Part shown: in pieces, positions 23,517 through 31,663 of the stretch
Layout: each line of letters begins with the position of its first letter
How positions within the stretch are numbered: position 1 is the stretch's first letter
From: Lysinibacillus sphaericus
Lineage (GTDB): Bacteria > Bacillota > Bacilli > Bacillales_A > Planococcaceae
DNA: 64,000 bases
Assembly: GCF_002982115.1 (NCBI RefSeq)
Contig: NZ_CP019980.1
Location: 132,001-196,000 of the forward strand
Direction: 5' to 3'
Position numbers and translations under genes: made by a program
The notes under the pieces: model-generated
Databases searched by the model: none
Told to the model about the DNA's origin: nothing
The model's input: the letters and a program-made list of their open reading frames with translations, nothing else

Positions 23517-24773
23517 ATGCGAATTGTAAAGAAAATTCAAGAAGAAGAAGAAGTTTTAAAATATGTAGATATTGTTATTGGTGCTTATCCGGGAGTCGTG
23601 CAAACTTCTCCACAAACAAAGGAGCGATTAGTATCCATTTTTAAGCATAACATGAGCAATGAACCCACTATAAATTATTATGGACTATGGGAAAACCACA
23701 ATTTATTGGGTGGTATGCGTATCCATGATTTTAAAATGAACTTATTTTCGAATATCATTCCAATTGGTGGTGTTGGTCAAGTTGCAGTAGACTTACTGCA
23801 TAAAAAAGAGCGAGTTGCTAAAGAACTAATCGATCATTTCTTTCAAATTTTTTTAGAGAAGGATGTGCACATCGTTGCCTTATATCCATTTAGACCGGAT
23901 TTTTATAAAAAAATGGGCTTTGGCTATGGACCGAAAATGTACCAATATTCAGTCCAACCATCAAGCTTTCCGAAAGGGTCCACCAAACAGCATCTTAAAT
24001 ATTTACATCAACAGGATCAGCAATTGTTGGAAGAATGTTATAACAGAATAGCACTGAAAAAGCATGGTATGTTTTTAAAAACAAAAAATGAGTTGGATAG
24101 CATTTTTCAAAGTTCGCAAAACTATATTATTGCAGTCGACAAAGGTGACCATATAGAAGGCTATATCGTATTTTCATTTAAAAAGCAAAGTGAGTCGAAT
24201 TTTTTGCTGAATAATATGGTTATAAAAGAATTTTTATATGAAACACCCGAGGCTTTACTGGAGCTTAGTACGTTTTTAAATAGTCAGGCAGATCAAGTAA
24301 ATCGAATTGAATGGCATACACAGGATGACAATATTCATTTCTTTTTAGGGGATGTCCGTAATGAATCCAATCATTTAATTCCGAGTGTATACCATGCCAA
24401 TGCTATTGTAGGGATTGGTTTAATGTATCGGATAATCAATGTAAGAGGTTTCTTTCAGGAACTCAAGCGACATCATTTTAATAATAGCAATATAACGTTT
24501 AAGCTTACTGTTTATGATTCGTTGTTAGAAGAAAATAATAAGCCTCTTATAATAAGAGCGGTAGATGGCGCTCTGGAGATGTTAGAAAACGCACACTATG
24601 ATGTAGAAATGACAATTGATATTGCGGAGCTTTCTTCGCTAGTGATGGGTGTGGTGACGGTTCAAGAATTATTTATGCTCGGCATGCTAAAGATTAGTGA
24701 TGAACAGTTTTTACAGGAATTGCACAAGTTCTTCTTTGTTTTGAATAAACCAACGTGTGTAACAGCATTCTAA
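23517..24773 (+). CDS. Eis-like GNAT N-acetyltransferase
   Basis: This 418-residue protein has the Eis-family layout: an N-terminal GNAT domain (about 1-150, with the acetyl-CoA region IGGVGQVAVDLLHKKERVAKEL), a second GNAT-like domain (about 155-290), and a C-terminal SCP2-like domain (about 300-415). Eis enzymes acetylate amines, including aminoglycosides in mycobacteria, but the Bacillus homologues have no settled substrate. ATG 23517 is chosen because AGGAGG ends 6 bases upstream; the earlier GTG 23511 lies against the ribosome site. Confidence 0.82.
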   Translation: MRIVKKIQEEEEVLKYVDIVIGAYPGVVQTSPQTKERLVSIFKHNMSNEPTINYYGLWENHNLLGGMRIHDFKMNLFSNIIPIGGVGQVAVDLLHKKERVAKELIDHFFQIFLEKDVHIVALYPFRPDFYKKMGFGYGPKMYQYSVQPSSFPKGSTKQHLKYLHQQDQQLLEECYNRIALKKHGMFLKTKNELDSIFQSSQNYIIAVDKGDHIEGYIVFSFKKQSESNFLLNNMVIKEFLYETPEALLELSTFLNSQADQVNRIEWHTQDDNIHFFLGDVRNESNHLIPSVYHANAIVGIGLMYRIINVRGFFQELKRHHFNNSNITFKLTVYDSLLEENNKPLIIRAVDGALEMLENAHYDVEMTIDIAELSSLVMGVVTVQELFMLGMLKISDEQFLQELHKFFFVLNKPTCVTAF

Positions 24774-24802
24774 TAGAAGAAAGACGTTAAAATTTTTTCG
24801 TG

Positions 24803-25252
24803 TTAATCCTTTTTCATTAGGATGGATGAACGGACGGGTCTTTCTAAAGGTGTAATATTAATAATAAAATAGCTAATAATTAATATTAAAATAATAAGGG
24901 CATAGATTAATGTGTTAATGGCATGATCGTGTTCGACAATGATTAAGCGAATCATCGCTGTAATCCCTATATAGATAAAGTATCGTAGCGGGAAATGGTA
25001 ATCCTCTTTAAAGTACTTAATAATCATTGTAATAAATTCAAAATACAAAAAGAAAATAAGAATATTTGCTAGGAAAAGTTTGTAGTCACTAGTACCGCCT
25101 TTTAATAAGATGTTTAGAAACTCAATGAGCTCTTTCATAAGCAGGAAGGACAGTATAAGTGCTAATAATACAAGGCAGACGTTGAGAAATAATTGTAAAG
25201 ATTTTGGGACAGCTTTTACAAGTTGTTGATACGTATTATGCTTGTGATTCAT
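24803..25252 (-). CDS. psiE: PsiE-family membrane protein
   Basis: This 149-residue, four-span membrane protein has the PsiE signature region (YFEFITMIIKYFKEDYHFPLRYFIYIGITAMIR, here cut in the middle of the protein, about residues 70-105) and the following IIVEHDH. PsiE is named for induction by phosphate starvation in E. coli; its biochemical role is unknown. The gene is single and convergent with the Eis-like gene, 29 bases away. Confidence 0.8.
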   Translation of the reverse strand: MNHKHNTYQQLVKAVPKSLQLFLNVCLVLLALILSFLLMKELIEFLNILLKGGTSDYKLFLANILIFFLYFEFITMIIKYFKEDYHFPLRYFIYIGITAMIRLIIVEHDHAINTLIYALIILILIISYFIINITPLERPVRSSILMKKD

Positions 25253-25515
25253 GTAATTCCTCCATCTTCTTATTTAAACATAATATTTATCTTATAGAAT
25301 ATGAATAAAACGTCGAAAAGAGAATAGCAATTTCACAAAAATTTGAGTTATTTGGTGTATTTTCTTACTTTTATTGAATATAACATGATAACGTAAACAG
25401 AAGATGCGTAATACTGTAAATAACTGTATAGTATTGTAAAAGAAAGTTTTTAAAAAATTTAGGCTGTATGATAAAATAGAGTTGCATGAATATAAAATAA
25501 AAGGGGTTTTTTTAA

Positions 25516-25740
25516 ATGGCAAAATCAGCAAAATCTGATGCAAAAATTACACCAGAGCGTTTAGAAGAGGCGTTAAATGTTCGTGACCGTCTTATTATTG
25601 AGTTATTAGTTCAAGTTCTTGACGAGAAATTAGTCATTGAACGTCCTGTATTACGTGAGCGTTTAGGTAACCTTGTAGACCTTTCTGATCATGATGCAGA
25701 ATTACAAGAAACTTTACATGCTGTAATCAACAAGCTGTAA
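25516..25740 (+). CDS. Small helical protein, 74 residues, unknown
   Basis: This is a charged, probably all-helical protein (for example ERLEEALNVRDRLIIELLVQ) with no cysteine, tryptophan or membrane helix. AAGGGG precedes ATG 25516 by about 9 bases, and a terminator at 25791-25816 follows. Codon usage is strongly biased to common codons (CGT, TTA, GAA), as in well-expressed genes. I do not recognise the family. Confidence 0.65.
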   Translation: MAKSAKSDAKITPERLEEALNVRDRLIIELLVQVLDEKLVIERPVLRERLGNLVDLSDHDAELQETLHAVINKL

Positions 25741-25790
25741 TATCTAATCTTTAAAGGCGATTAGTAAAGCATAAAGATGTACTTCAAACA

Positions 25791-25816
25791 GGCAAGCTCC
25801 TTTGGGGGCTTGTTTC
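25791..25816 (+). terminator. Terminator after the 74-aa gene
   Basis: CAAGCTCC and GGGGCTTG (one shift) form a short GC stem with a TTTG loop, followed by TTTCTTTG. Confidence 0.7.
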
Positions 25817-25885
25817 TTTGTCTATGGGATATTTCAAGTGCATTGTGTAGAGTTATCAACTTTCGCCATAATCGTATGAAAAGTG

Positions 25886-25933
25886 AAAAGTACCCTATAA
25901 GATAGATTGTTGTCTATCCTATAGGGTACTTTA
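25886..25933 (-). terminator. Terminator of guaC
   Basis: On the minus strand AAAGTACCCTATAGGATAGA pairs with TCTATCTTATAGGGTACTTTT around a 6-nt loop. It lies 18 bases past the guaC stop. Confidence 0.88.
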
Positions 25934-25950
25934 CGTTAAGCTAATAGTGC

Positions 25951-26934
25951 TTAGTAAACTTTATCGCCATTAAAAATTGAATTTTTTACAATAACGTAAT
26001 CTACGTTGCGAATAGCCTCTAGCTTCGTGCCACCAGCATAAGAAATAGATGATTGAAGGTCTTGTTGCATTTCAATTAACGTATCTTTTAGGCTACCTTT
26101 ATGTTCTACAAACATTTTTTTACCTTCGACATTTTTCTTCTCACCTTTTTGGAATTCTGATGCAGAGCCGAAGTATTCTTTTACTAATTTGCCATCGATT
26201 TCAATCGTTTCACCTGGCGATTCCTCGTGGCCTGCAAATAAAGAACCAATCATGACCATTGAAGCACCGAAACGTACAGATTTCGCAATATCACCATTTG
26301 TGCGGATACCACCATCCGCAATAATTGGTTTCGTTGCAGCTTTTGCACACCAACGTAGTGCTGCTAATTGCCAACCACCTGTGCCAAAACCAGTTTTAAT
26401 TTTTGTAATACATACTTTACCTGGCCCAATACCAACTTTTGTAGCATCTGCACCAGCGTTTTCAAGCTCACGTACCGCTTCAGGTGTACCAACATTACCA
26501 GCAATAACAAAGCTATTTGGTAAATGTTGTTTAATATGTTGAATCATACGAATGACAGCGTTTGAATGACCATGTGCAATATCAATTGTAATAAATTCCG
26601 GAACTAAGCCAGCACTTGCTAATTCTTCTACAAATGTATATTCCTCATCTTTTACACCGACACTAATGGAAGCAATTAAGCCACGGCTTTGCATATCTTT
26701 AATAAAGCTAATACGCGTTTCAGGGTTGAAACGGTGCATAATATAAAAGTAACCGTTTTCAGCAAGCTTAGCGGCAATACTTTCATCAATAATAGTCTGC
26801 ATATTTGCAGGGACTACAGGTAATTTAAATTTGTGTCCGCCTAATGTAACAGATGTATCACATTCTGATCGACTGTTTACAATACATTTTGCGGGAATTA
26901 GTTGAATATCTTCATAATCAAATACGTTATCCAT
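25951..26934 (-). CDS. guaC: GMP reductase
   Basis: This 327-residue enzyme converts GMP to IMP with NADPH, returning guanine nucleotides to the purine pool. It is close to Bacillus GuaC throughout: the N-terminus [18 protein letters not shown], the nucleotide-binding [18 protein letters not shown], the catalytic loop [15 protein letters not shown] (active Cys), [13 protein letters not shown] and [21 protein letters not shown] 26934 is used because AGGAGTG lies 6 bases upstream; the in-frame GTG 26943 is part of that site. Two degenerate PurR-box-like sequences lie just upstream (26949-26992). Confidence 0.97.
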   Translation of the reverse strand: MDNVFDYEDIQLIPAKCIVNSRSECDTSVTLGGHKFKLPVVPANMQTIIDESIAAKLAENGYFYIMHRFNPETRISFIKDMQSRGLIASISVGVKDEEYTFVEELASAGLVPEFITIDIAHGHSNAVIRMIQHIKQHLPNSFVIAGNVGTPEAVRELENAGADATKVGIGPGKVCITKIKTGFGTGGWQLAALRWCAKAATKPIIADGGIRTNGDIAKSVRFGASMVMIGSLFAGHEESPGETIEIDGKLVKEYFGSASEFQKGEKKNVEGKKMFVEHKGSLKDTLIEMQQDLQSSISYAGGTKLEAIRNVDYVIVKNSIFNGDKVY

Positions 26935-26948
26935 TATATACACTCCTA

Positions 26949-26992
26949 AAATACGAATATTTTTCGATGTTTATTTTAAATTGTTCGCCATT
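26949..26992. promoter_or_regulatory. Candidate PurR boxes before guaC
   Basis: AAATACGAATATT (26949-26961) and ATTGTTCGCCATT (26980-26992) face each other 18 nt apart. Each differs from the B. subtilis PurBox (AWWWCCGAACWWT and its complement) at two positions. GuaC belongs to the PurR regulon in B. subtilis, which supports the reading, but both matches are imperfect. Confidence 0.4.
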
Positions 26993-27151
26993 TGGTAATT
27001 TACATGATTTTCAATGAAAAGTCAAAGATTTTATCAAAATAAATAAAAAATAGACAGTTGGAGACAAGAAAGGTACTAAAACATAGAAAAGCATATCCTT
27101 TTTTGACAGTATAATATGAATGTTAGAAGTAAAACTATGGAGGATTTCCTA

Positions 27152-27205
27152 ATGGTAAGACTAGCTTATCGTTCGCTATCTAAGTACAATAGAGTTGTTT
27201 CATAA
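27152..27205 (+). CDS. 17-codon small ORF before the VOC gene
   Basis: ATG 27152 follows TATGGAGG by about 7 bases and encodes MVRLAYRSLSKYNRVVS, then TAA. It ends 20 bases before the VOC gene start. The strong ribosome site makes it worth recording. It may be a leader peptide, the remnant of a longer gene, or chance. Confidence 0.3.
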   Translation: MVRLAYRSLSKYNRVVS

Positions 27206-27225
27206 ATGACAGAGGAGTGGTGAGC

Positions 27226-27648
27226 ATGGCAGTAGAGGTGTATTTAATTTTCAATGGCAATTGTCGAGAGGCTGTAACATTTTATGAGCAAGTTTTTAAT
27301 ACGGACAAGGCTGAAATTATGACATTTGGAGATTCACCAAGTGATCCAAGCTATCCATTACCAGAGGAAGCGAAAAATCTCGTTATGCATACACGCTTAT
27401 CCATTTTAGGCAGTACGGTAATGTTTTCGGATACATTCCCAGGTTCACCGTTTACCATTGGTAACAATGTCACATTAGCTGTTGTAACAGATGATGAAGC
27501 GCAGTTACGACAAGCGTTTGAAAAACTGAAAGAGGGTGGCAAAGTGACGATGGAACTTCAAGAAACATTTTGGAGTAAATGTTACGGTTCACTTACAGAT
27601 AAGTTTGGTATCGAGTGGCAGTTTAGCCATGAGGAAAAAGCTAGATAG
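27226..27648 (+). CDS. PhnB-like VOC-superfamily protein
   Basis: This 140-residue protein is of the vicinal-oxygen-chelate (glyoxalase/bleomycin-resistance) fold, PhnB/YjdN type (FNGNCREAVTFYEQVF at the start, LGSTVMFSDTFPG in the middle, KFGIEWQFS at the end). Members of this group are often catalytically uncharacterised. Two in-frame GTG codons (27217, 27220) overlap the ribosome site AGGAG, so ATG 27226 is taken. The ~284-bp repeat element begins 13 bases after the stop. Confidence 0.85.
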   Translation: MAVEVYLIFNGNCREAVTFYEQVFNTDKAEIMTFGDSPSDPSYPLPEEAKNLVMHTRLSILGSTVMFSDTFPGSPFTIGNNVTLAVVTDDEAQLRQAFEKLKEGGKVTMELQETFWSKCYGSLTDKFGIEWQFSHEEKAR

Positions 27649-27661
27649 GAAAATTGAAATA

Positions 27662-27945
27662 GGCTGGGACAAAAGAGAAAAAGTGTTAGATTGAACCTAA
27701 TCAATCTAACACTTTTTTGCTATGTCGTTGTTGTCCGCTACGACGATGCTTTCCGCTCAGCACCGTAAGCCGCAACCCTTGCTAACGCGCGGAATGCCCG
27801 CGTCTTACATTGTGTGCTGTTCCAGCCGGAGTCACCGTCTCCGCTTGAACACTTCTCTTTATTGCAAAGCAAGAAGAGCCATAAATAGCAAAAATTTATG
27901 AACATCTTTTCTCTGTTCCTTAAATTTTTTAGTTATGTCCCAGCC
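27662..27945. repeat. MITE-like element, copy 1 (284 bp)
   Basis: The ends GGCTGGGACA (27662-27671) and TGTCCCAGCC (27936-27945) are perfect 10-bp inverted repeats (11 bp counting the flanking A and T). Inside are a strong hairpin, AAAAAGTGTTAGATTGA against TCAATCTAACACTTTTTT (27678-27718), and a GC-rich core (GTAAGCCGCAACCC...GCTAACGCGCGGAATGCC). A second copy lies inverted at 60116-60428. No frame codes for a transposase. It occupies the whole gap between two convergent genes and ends 2 bases from a stop codon. No clear target duplication is seen. Confidence 0.8.
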
Positions 27946-27947
27946 TC

Positions 27948-29912
27948 TTAATATTTAAAACGACCTACAAAGCTTTGTAACTCGTCCGCCATATCGAGTA
28001 AAGCTTTAGCTGCGGATGTCATCTCCTGCATAGAGGACAATGTTTGTTCAGTTGAAGCGGCAACTTCTTCAGAGGCTGCTGCATTCATTTTTGCATGATC
28101 AGTTAGCTCGATTGCCGTTGCAGTAACTTCTTCCACTACAGCTGATATTTCTTGAGCAGATGCAGAGATACCTTCCATTTTCGGTGCAATATTACGTAAA
28201 CTTTCAGTAATGCTCGCGAATTTTTTACTTGTATCTTCTGATAGCTGTAAACCTTCATGTACATCAGAAGAAGCTTTGATCATCGTTTCCACCGATTTAG
28301 CCGTATCTTGTTGAATCCCTGTAATAAGCGAAGAAATTTGCTCAGCAGATTGATGTGATTGCTCGGCTAATTTTCTTACTTCATCAGCTACGACAGCAAA
28401 TCCTTTACCGTGCTCGCCTGCTCTAGCAGCCTCAATCGCAGCATTTAATGCTAGTAAATTTGTTTGGTCGGAAATCGCACTAATAATTTCTAATATTGAA
28501 CCAATTTCTTTTGTCCGATCATAAAGCGACTTAATCATTCTGTCTGATTGTGTCACGGATTCATTAATTGATACCATTTGATTTACAGTGCGTTCAACGG
28601 ATTGACCACCTTCCTCGGCTTGCACAATCGCGTGGTTAGAAAGGTCTGTCACTTGCATTGCGCTATCTGCTACTTCAACGATTCCTTGTGCAATTTCTTC
28701 GATAGAGATAGCATTTTGGTCGATACCTGTTGTCTGTCTTTCTGCACTAATCGCTACTTGTTGCATCGCTTGTGAAACCTGCTCAGAAGAAGCAATATTT
28801 TGCTCTGCGTGGGCAGATAATCCTTGTGCGGATTCTTGTACATGTTGGACGCTGCGGTCAACATTGCGAATCAGGTTTTTCAAGTTCACCTTCATTGAAA
28901 TAAATGCTTCACTAAGTAAGCCAATTTCATCCTTAGAGTGAATTTCGATAAATTCCGTTAAATCGCCTTCACTAATTTTTAAAGCACTATGTTTTAGTCG
29001 ATTAATTGGATTTACGACAGAACGAATCATAATCAGCATAAACATTACACCCACAACAATGGACACCGCAATAATGATTAAGTTCATATTAAACGTTGTA
29101 GCGGCCGCCTTTGTCGCTTCAGCTGTGAACATTGTACCAACAAGTTTCCAACCCGTTAGTTCATTTGTGATAAATTGTAGCTGTCGATCAGCTTCTAAAA
29201 TTGTGCCACTATCCTGTTCATAAATTTTAGCGATATAACTTTCAGTAGCCTTGGAACCACTTTCTTTATCACGTTGAGAAATATATAGTTTGTTGTTATC
29301 TAATAGTGAGGCAAAGCCTGTTTTTCCAATACGAATATCATTCGTAAGGGCACTTAATGTAGATATATTGAGATCTAATCCGATGACTCCAGAATTATCT
29401 GGCAATGCTTGTGTAATTGTAATAACCATGTCACCAGAAGCTTGTGAAATATAGGGTTCTGTAATCGTTACCTGCCCTTTGTTGTTTACTGCTTGTGTAT
29501 ACCAAGGTCTTGTTCGTGGGTCAAAGTCACTTTGATATTGCTGAGCGGGCTCATCGAGAATTTTGCCCTCACTTGTCCCAAAATAGACAAGTTCAATCTC
29601 TGGATGCATATTTACGTATTCTTTAAATAGTGACTTAAGCTCCGGCACTTTACTTTCTTGTAAGTAAGATTGATTAAGTTTCTTAGTAAAATATTGAATG
29701 TCCTCAATCTTTGGCTTAATTGTACTAGTAATATTCGTATTAAGCATACGAATACTTTCGTTTGTACTTGCTTGTTGTTCCTTAGAAATTTGCTTCTCTG
29801 CACTTTGATAAGAAATGATACCGATTAATAAAGTTGGGATGAGAAGCATTGCTAAGAATGAAAAAATGAGCTTTTTCCGTAAACTTAGTTTTGTCAATTG
29901 TATTATCCTCAC
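27948..29912 (-). CDS. Methyl-accepting chemotaxis protein with dCache sensor
   Basis: This 654-residue chemoreceptor has TM1 (about 14-35), an extracytoplasmic double-Cache domain (about 38-275; [17 protein letters not shown] and VIGLDLNIS mark the ligand-binding lobe), TM2 (about 278-298), and HAMP (about 300-355). A long cytoplasmic signalling hairpin follows, its tip being [20 protein letters not shown]. Glutamine/glutamate pairs suitable for methylation occur in the flanking coiled coils. The WYTQA-type dCache pocket often binds amino acids. It is monocistronic, ending beside the repeat element. Confidence 0.94.
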   Translation of the reverse strand: MRIIQLTKLSLRKKLIFSFLAMLLIPTLLIGIISYQSAEKQISKEQQASTNESIRMLNTNITSTIKPKIEDIQYFTKKLNQSYLQESKVPELKSLFKEYVNMHPEIELVYFGTSEGKILDEPAQQYQSDFDPRTRPWYTQAVNNKGQVTITEPYISQASGDMVITITQALPDNSGVIGLDLNISTLSALTNDIRIGKTGFASLLDNNKLYISQRDKESGSKATESYIAKIYEQDSGTILEADRQLQFITNELTGWKLVGTMFTAEATKAAATTFNMNLIIIAVSIVVGVMFMLIMIRSVVNPINRLKHSALKISEGDLTEFIEIHSKDEIGLLSEAFISMKVNLKNLIRNVDRSVQHVQESAQGLSAHAEQNIASSEQVSQAMQQVAISAERQTTGIDQNAISIEEIAQGIVEVADSAMQVTDLSNHAIVQAEEGGQSVERTVNQMVSINESVTQSDRMIKSLYDRTKEIGSILEIISAISDQTNLLALNAAIEAARAGEHGKGFAVVADEVRKLAEQSHQSAEQISSLITGIQQDTAKSVETMIKASSDVHEGLQLSEDTSKKFASITESLRNIAPKMEGISASAQEISAVVEEVTATAIELTDHAKMNAAASEEVAASTEQTLSSMQEMTSAAKALLDMADELQSFVGRFKY

Positions 29913-30143
29913 TAAAAATGTTTTATTGTTATTGTTCTATACTTTTCCCCAAGAAGGTAAATAATAGACGACTAGCTAATTTTAACAAATATACAATAAA
30001 AGTTAAGCCCTTATCGGTTTTTATTTTTAGATAATTGATCGTATCGAAAAAATATCTCAAAACTTGAAAAACATTCTTTGTTGATAGACATAGAAATGTT
30101 CTAATTGATGTATACTATTGCTCAGAAGAGGAGGGAATTTGTA

Positions 30144-30518
30144 ATGATTCAACAAATTGGACAAGTAATGTTATATGTAAATGATCAAGATGCAGCTGTC
30201 GCGTTTTGGACTGAAAAAATAGGATTTGTAGTAGTAGCTGATAATAAGGAAGCAGGGATGCGTTGGATTGAAATTGCTCCTACAAAGGATGCCCAAACGT
30301 CATTCGTACTGCACAATAAAGAAGTAATTGCAAAAATGCAACCGGAATTAAATTTAGGGACACCTTCTATTATGTTTTACGCTGATAACATAACTGACAT
30401 GTATCAAGATTTCCAAACGAAAGGAATTAAAGTAGGGGATTTAGTCATGATGCCAATCGGTAGAGTTTTTAACTTTGCGGATCCTGAAAACAATTACTTC
30501 GCTTTAGTGGAAAAATAA
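30144..30518 (+). CDS. VOC-superfamily protein (glyoxalase-like)
   Basis: This 124-residue protein shows the two beta-alpha-beta-beta-beta modules of the VOC fold (IGQVMLYVNDQDAAVAFWTEKIGF at the start, PIGRVFNFADPENNYFALVE at the end). It is similar to Bacillus glyoxalase/bleomycin-resistance-like proteins of unknown substrate. The frame extends upstream to 30105, but ATG 30144 follows AGAGGAGGG by 7 bases. Two hairpins follow the stop. Confidence 0.85.
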   Translation: MIQQIGQVMLYVNDQDAAVAFWTEKIGFVVVADNKEAGMRWIEIAPTKDAQTSFVLHNKEVIAKMQPELNLGTPSIMFYADNITDMYQDFQTKGIKVGDLVMMPIGRVFNFADPENNYFALVEK

Positions 30519-30521
30519 AAA

Positions 30522-30581
30522 AAGGGGGGCTTTAAACCCCTCATTACTAAAAATCCGTAGGGCTGTCTACGGATTTTTTTA
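30522..30581 (+). terminator. Tandem terminators after the VOC gene
   Basis: A short hairpin (GGGG...CCCC) at about 30524-30542 is followed by a strong one: AAAAATCCGTAG against CTACGGATTTTTTT (30549-30580) with a 6-nt loop. The second can act in both directions. Confidence 0.8.
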
Positions 30582-30634
30582 TATAAACACCAAAGTAGTT
30601 CTATTTCCAGAGGGCTACCTGTCTTAATGAGCGT

Positions 30635-31381
30635 TTATGTTAAATCCTCACCATAAATGGCTACAGATTGTCGATCAACGACAAACTCCCGACCATTCCA
30701 TTTTAAAATGTTTTCAACATATCCTAACCCATCCGCATGATATCTGCCCGCAATTTCTTGATAAGCTAATATTTCATATGTGCCATCACGATCAAAATCA
30801 ACAGGGTATAATCCACTGATAGGGTCAACCCAACCTTCAATCGGTTGCTTTAATGTGCCATCTTGATTATAAATTTCCGCTAAGTACTCGGGTCCTTTAT
30901 ATTGTAAATCCAGAATATATTGCTTTTTAGGATTAAAACTCCGCACGGATGCTTTATAGTTATTTAAGTAGTTGACTGAGTAAGTTAGTTTATTATTAAA
31001 TGACTCGGTATCAAATATTGAACGTACTTTGCCGTTTATAGATGAAAAAATTTCACCGTTAATAATTCCTCCACTACCACCAGTATCAGAAATCACCATA
31101 ATATCTTCTATATGATCTCCAGTAAAATCTCCGAGAAAAATGGTAGGACTATAGCCAACGTTTTCTTTCAGCCCGATTTGTTCGAATTGCCGTGTCTGCC
31201 CGTAAAAGATGACAAGTGTAATGTTTTTCCAGAGCGGGCTATCGGGTGTTTTAGTACCCATTAAAAATACAGTTTCAAAAAAACCATCACCGTTAATATC
31301 TCCAAATTTTGTTTGAATAATTTGAGGAGCCATTTGGGTCATGCTGATAGTACTTGGAGATGGATTTAAATTATTGTTCAT
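30635..31381 (-). CDS. FG-GAP/VCBS-like beta-propeller protein
   Basis: This 248-residue protein has repeated Asp/Gly-rich loops of the FG-GAP/VCBS type: FGDINGDGFFETVFL, LGDFTGDHIEDIMVI and VDFDRDGTYEILAY. These are typical calcium-binding blades of integrin-like propellers. No signal peptide or membrane helix is evident, unlike most relatives, so it is either cytoplasmic, spore-associated or exported by another route. It is a single gene. Its molecular role is unknown. Confidence 0.7.
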   Translation of the reverse strand: MNNNLNPSPSTISMTQMAPQIIQTKFGDINGDGFFETVFLMGTKTPDSPLWKNITLVIFYGQTRQFEQIGLKENVGYSPTIFLGDFTGDHIEDIMVISDTGGSGGIINGEIFSSINGKVRSIFDTESFNNKLTYSVNYLNNYKASVRSFNPKKQYILDLQYKGPEYLAEIYNQDGTLKQPIEGWVDPISGLYPVDFDRDGTYEILAYQEIAGRYHADGLGYVENILKWNGREFVVDRQSVAIYGEDLT

Positions 31382-31504
31382 TTATACACCTCTTTCTTAG
31401 TGTTAGCATATGTTTTGAATACAGCTTGGTGCATAAAATAAGTTGTGAAATAAAAGAGGGGAATAAATCCTATAATACTTACTAAAAAACTTGTGATTAG
31501 CCCA

Positions 31505-31533
31505 TTGACAATTAACCATGTTGAAAGTATCAT
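31505..31533 (+). promoter_or_regulatory. SigA-type promoter of the flavoprotein-ABC operon
   Basis: TTGACA (31505-31510) and TATCAT (31528-31533) are separated by 17 bases. Transcription would begin near 31540. ATGAATCAGAAAATT at 31541-31555 matches the CodY box (AATTTTCWGAAAATT) at 11 of 15 positions with one half-site perfect, so CodY control is possible. Confidence 0.5.
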
Positions 31534-31569
31534 AATGTCAATGAATCAGAAAATTCAGTACCACAAGTT

Positions 31570-31603
31570 ATCTCACTACTTAATGTAGGTAGAGATTTTT
31601 TTT
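31570..31603 (+). terminator. Leader terminator/attenuator before the operon
   Basis: ATCTC-A-CTAC and GTAG-GTA-GAGAT fold around TTAAT and are followed by eight T. The hairpin lies between the promoter at 31505-31533 and the first gene at 31664, so it may attenuate the operon. Confidence 0.45.
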
Positions 31604-31663
31604 AAACCGTTAATTCTTAGTAAATATATATGTTTTATATAATTTGGGAAGAAGGAGATTTTT

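Noticed and set aside
23517-24773. Aminoglycoside-resistance call for the Eis-like gene
   Set aside because: Eis homologues in Bacillaceae are not generally resistance enzymes; the sequence shows only the family fold.
25292-25543. 83-codon minus-strand frame upstream of the 74-aa gene
   Set aside because: AT-driven composition, no ribosome site and overlap with the real gene start.
26944-27100. Purine riboswitch before guaC
   Set aside because: No conserved purine-aptamer junction or loop sequences; only PurBox-like sites are visible.
27662-27945. Non-coding RNA gene (6S, tmRNA or similar)
   Set aside because: Terminal inverted repeats and a second inverted copy fit a repeat element better; no known RNA signature seen.
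31382-31663. S-box or T-box leader before the flavoprotein operon
   Set aside because: No S-box start (GAGGTGGAGGGA-like) and no T-box sequence (TGGNACCGCG); only a short hairpin is present.
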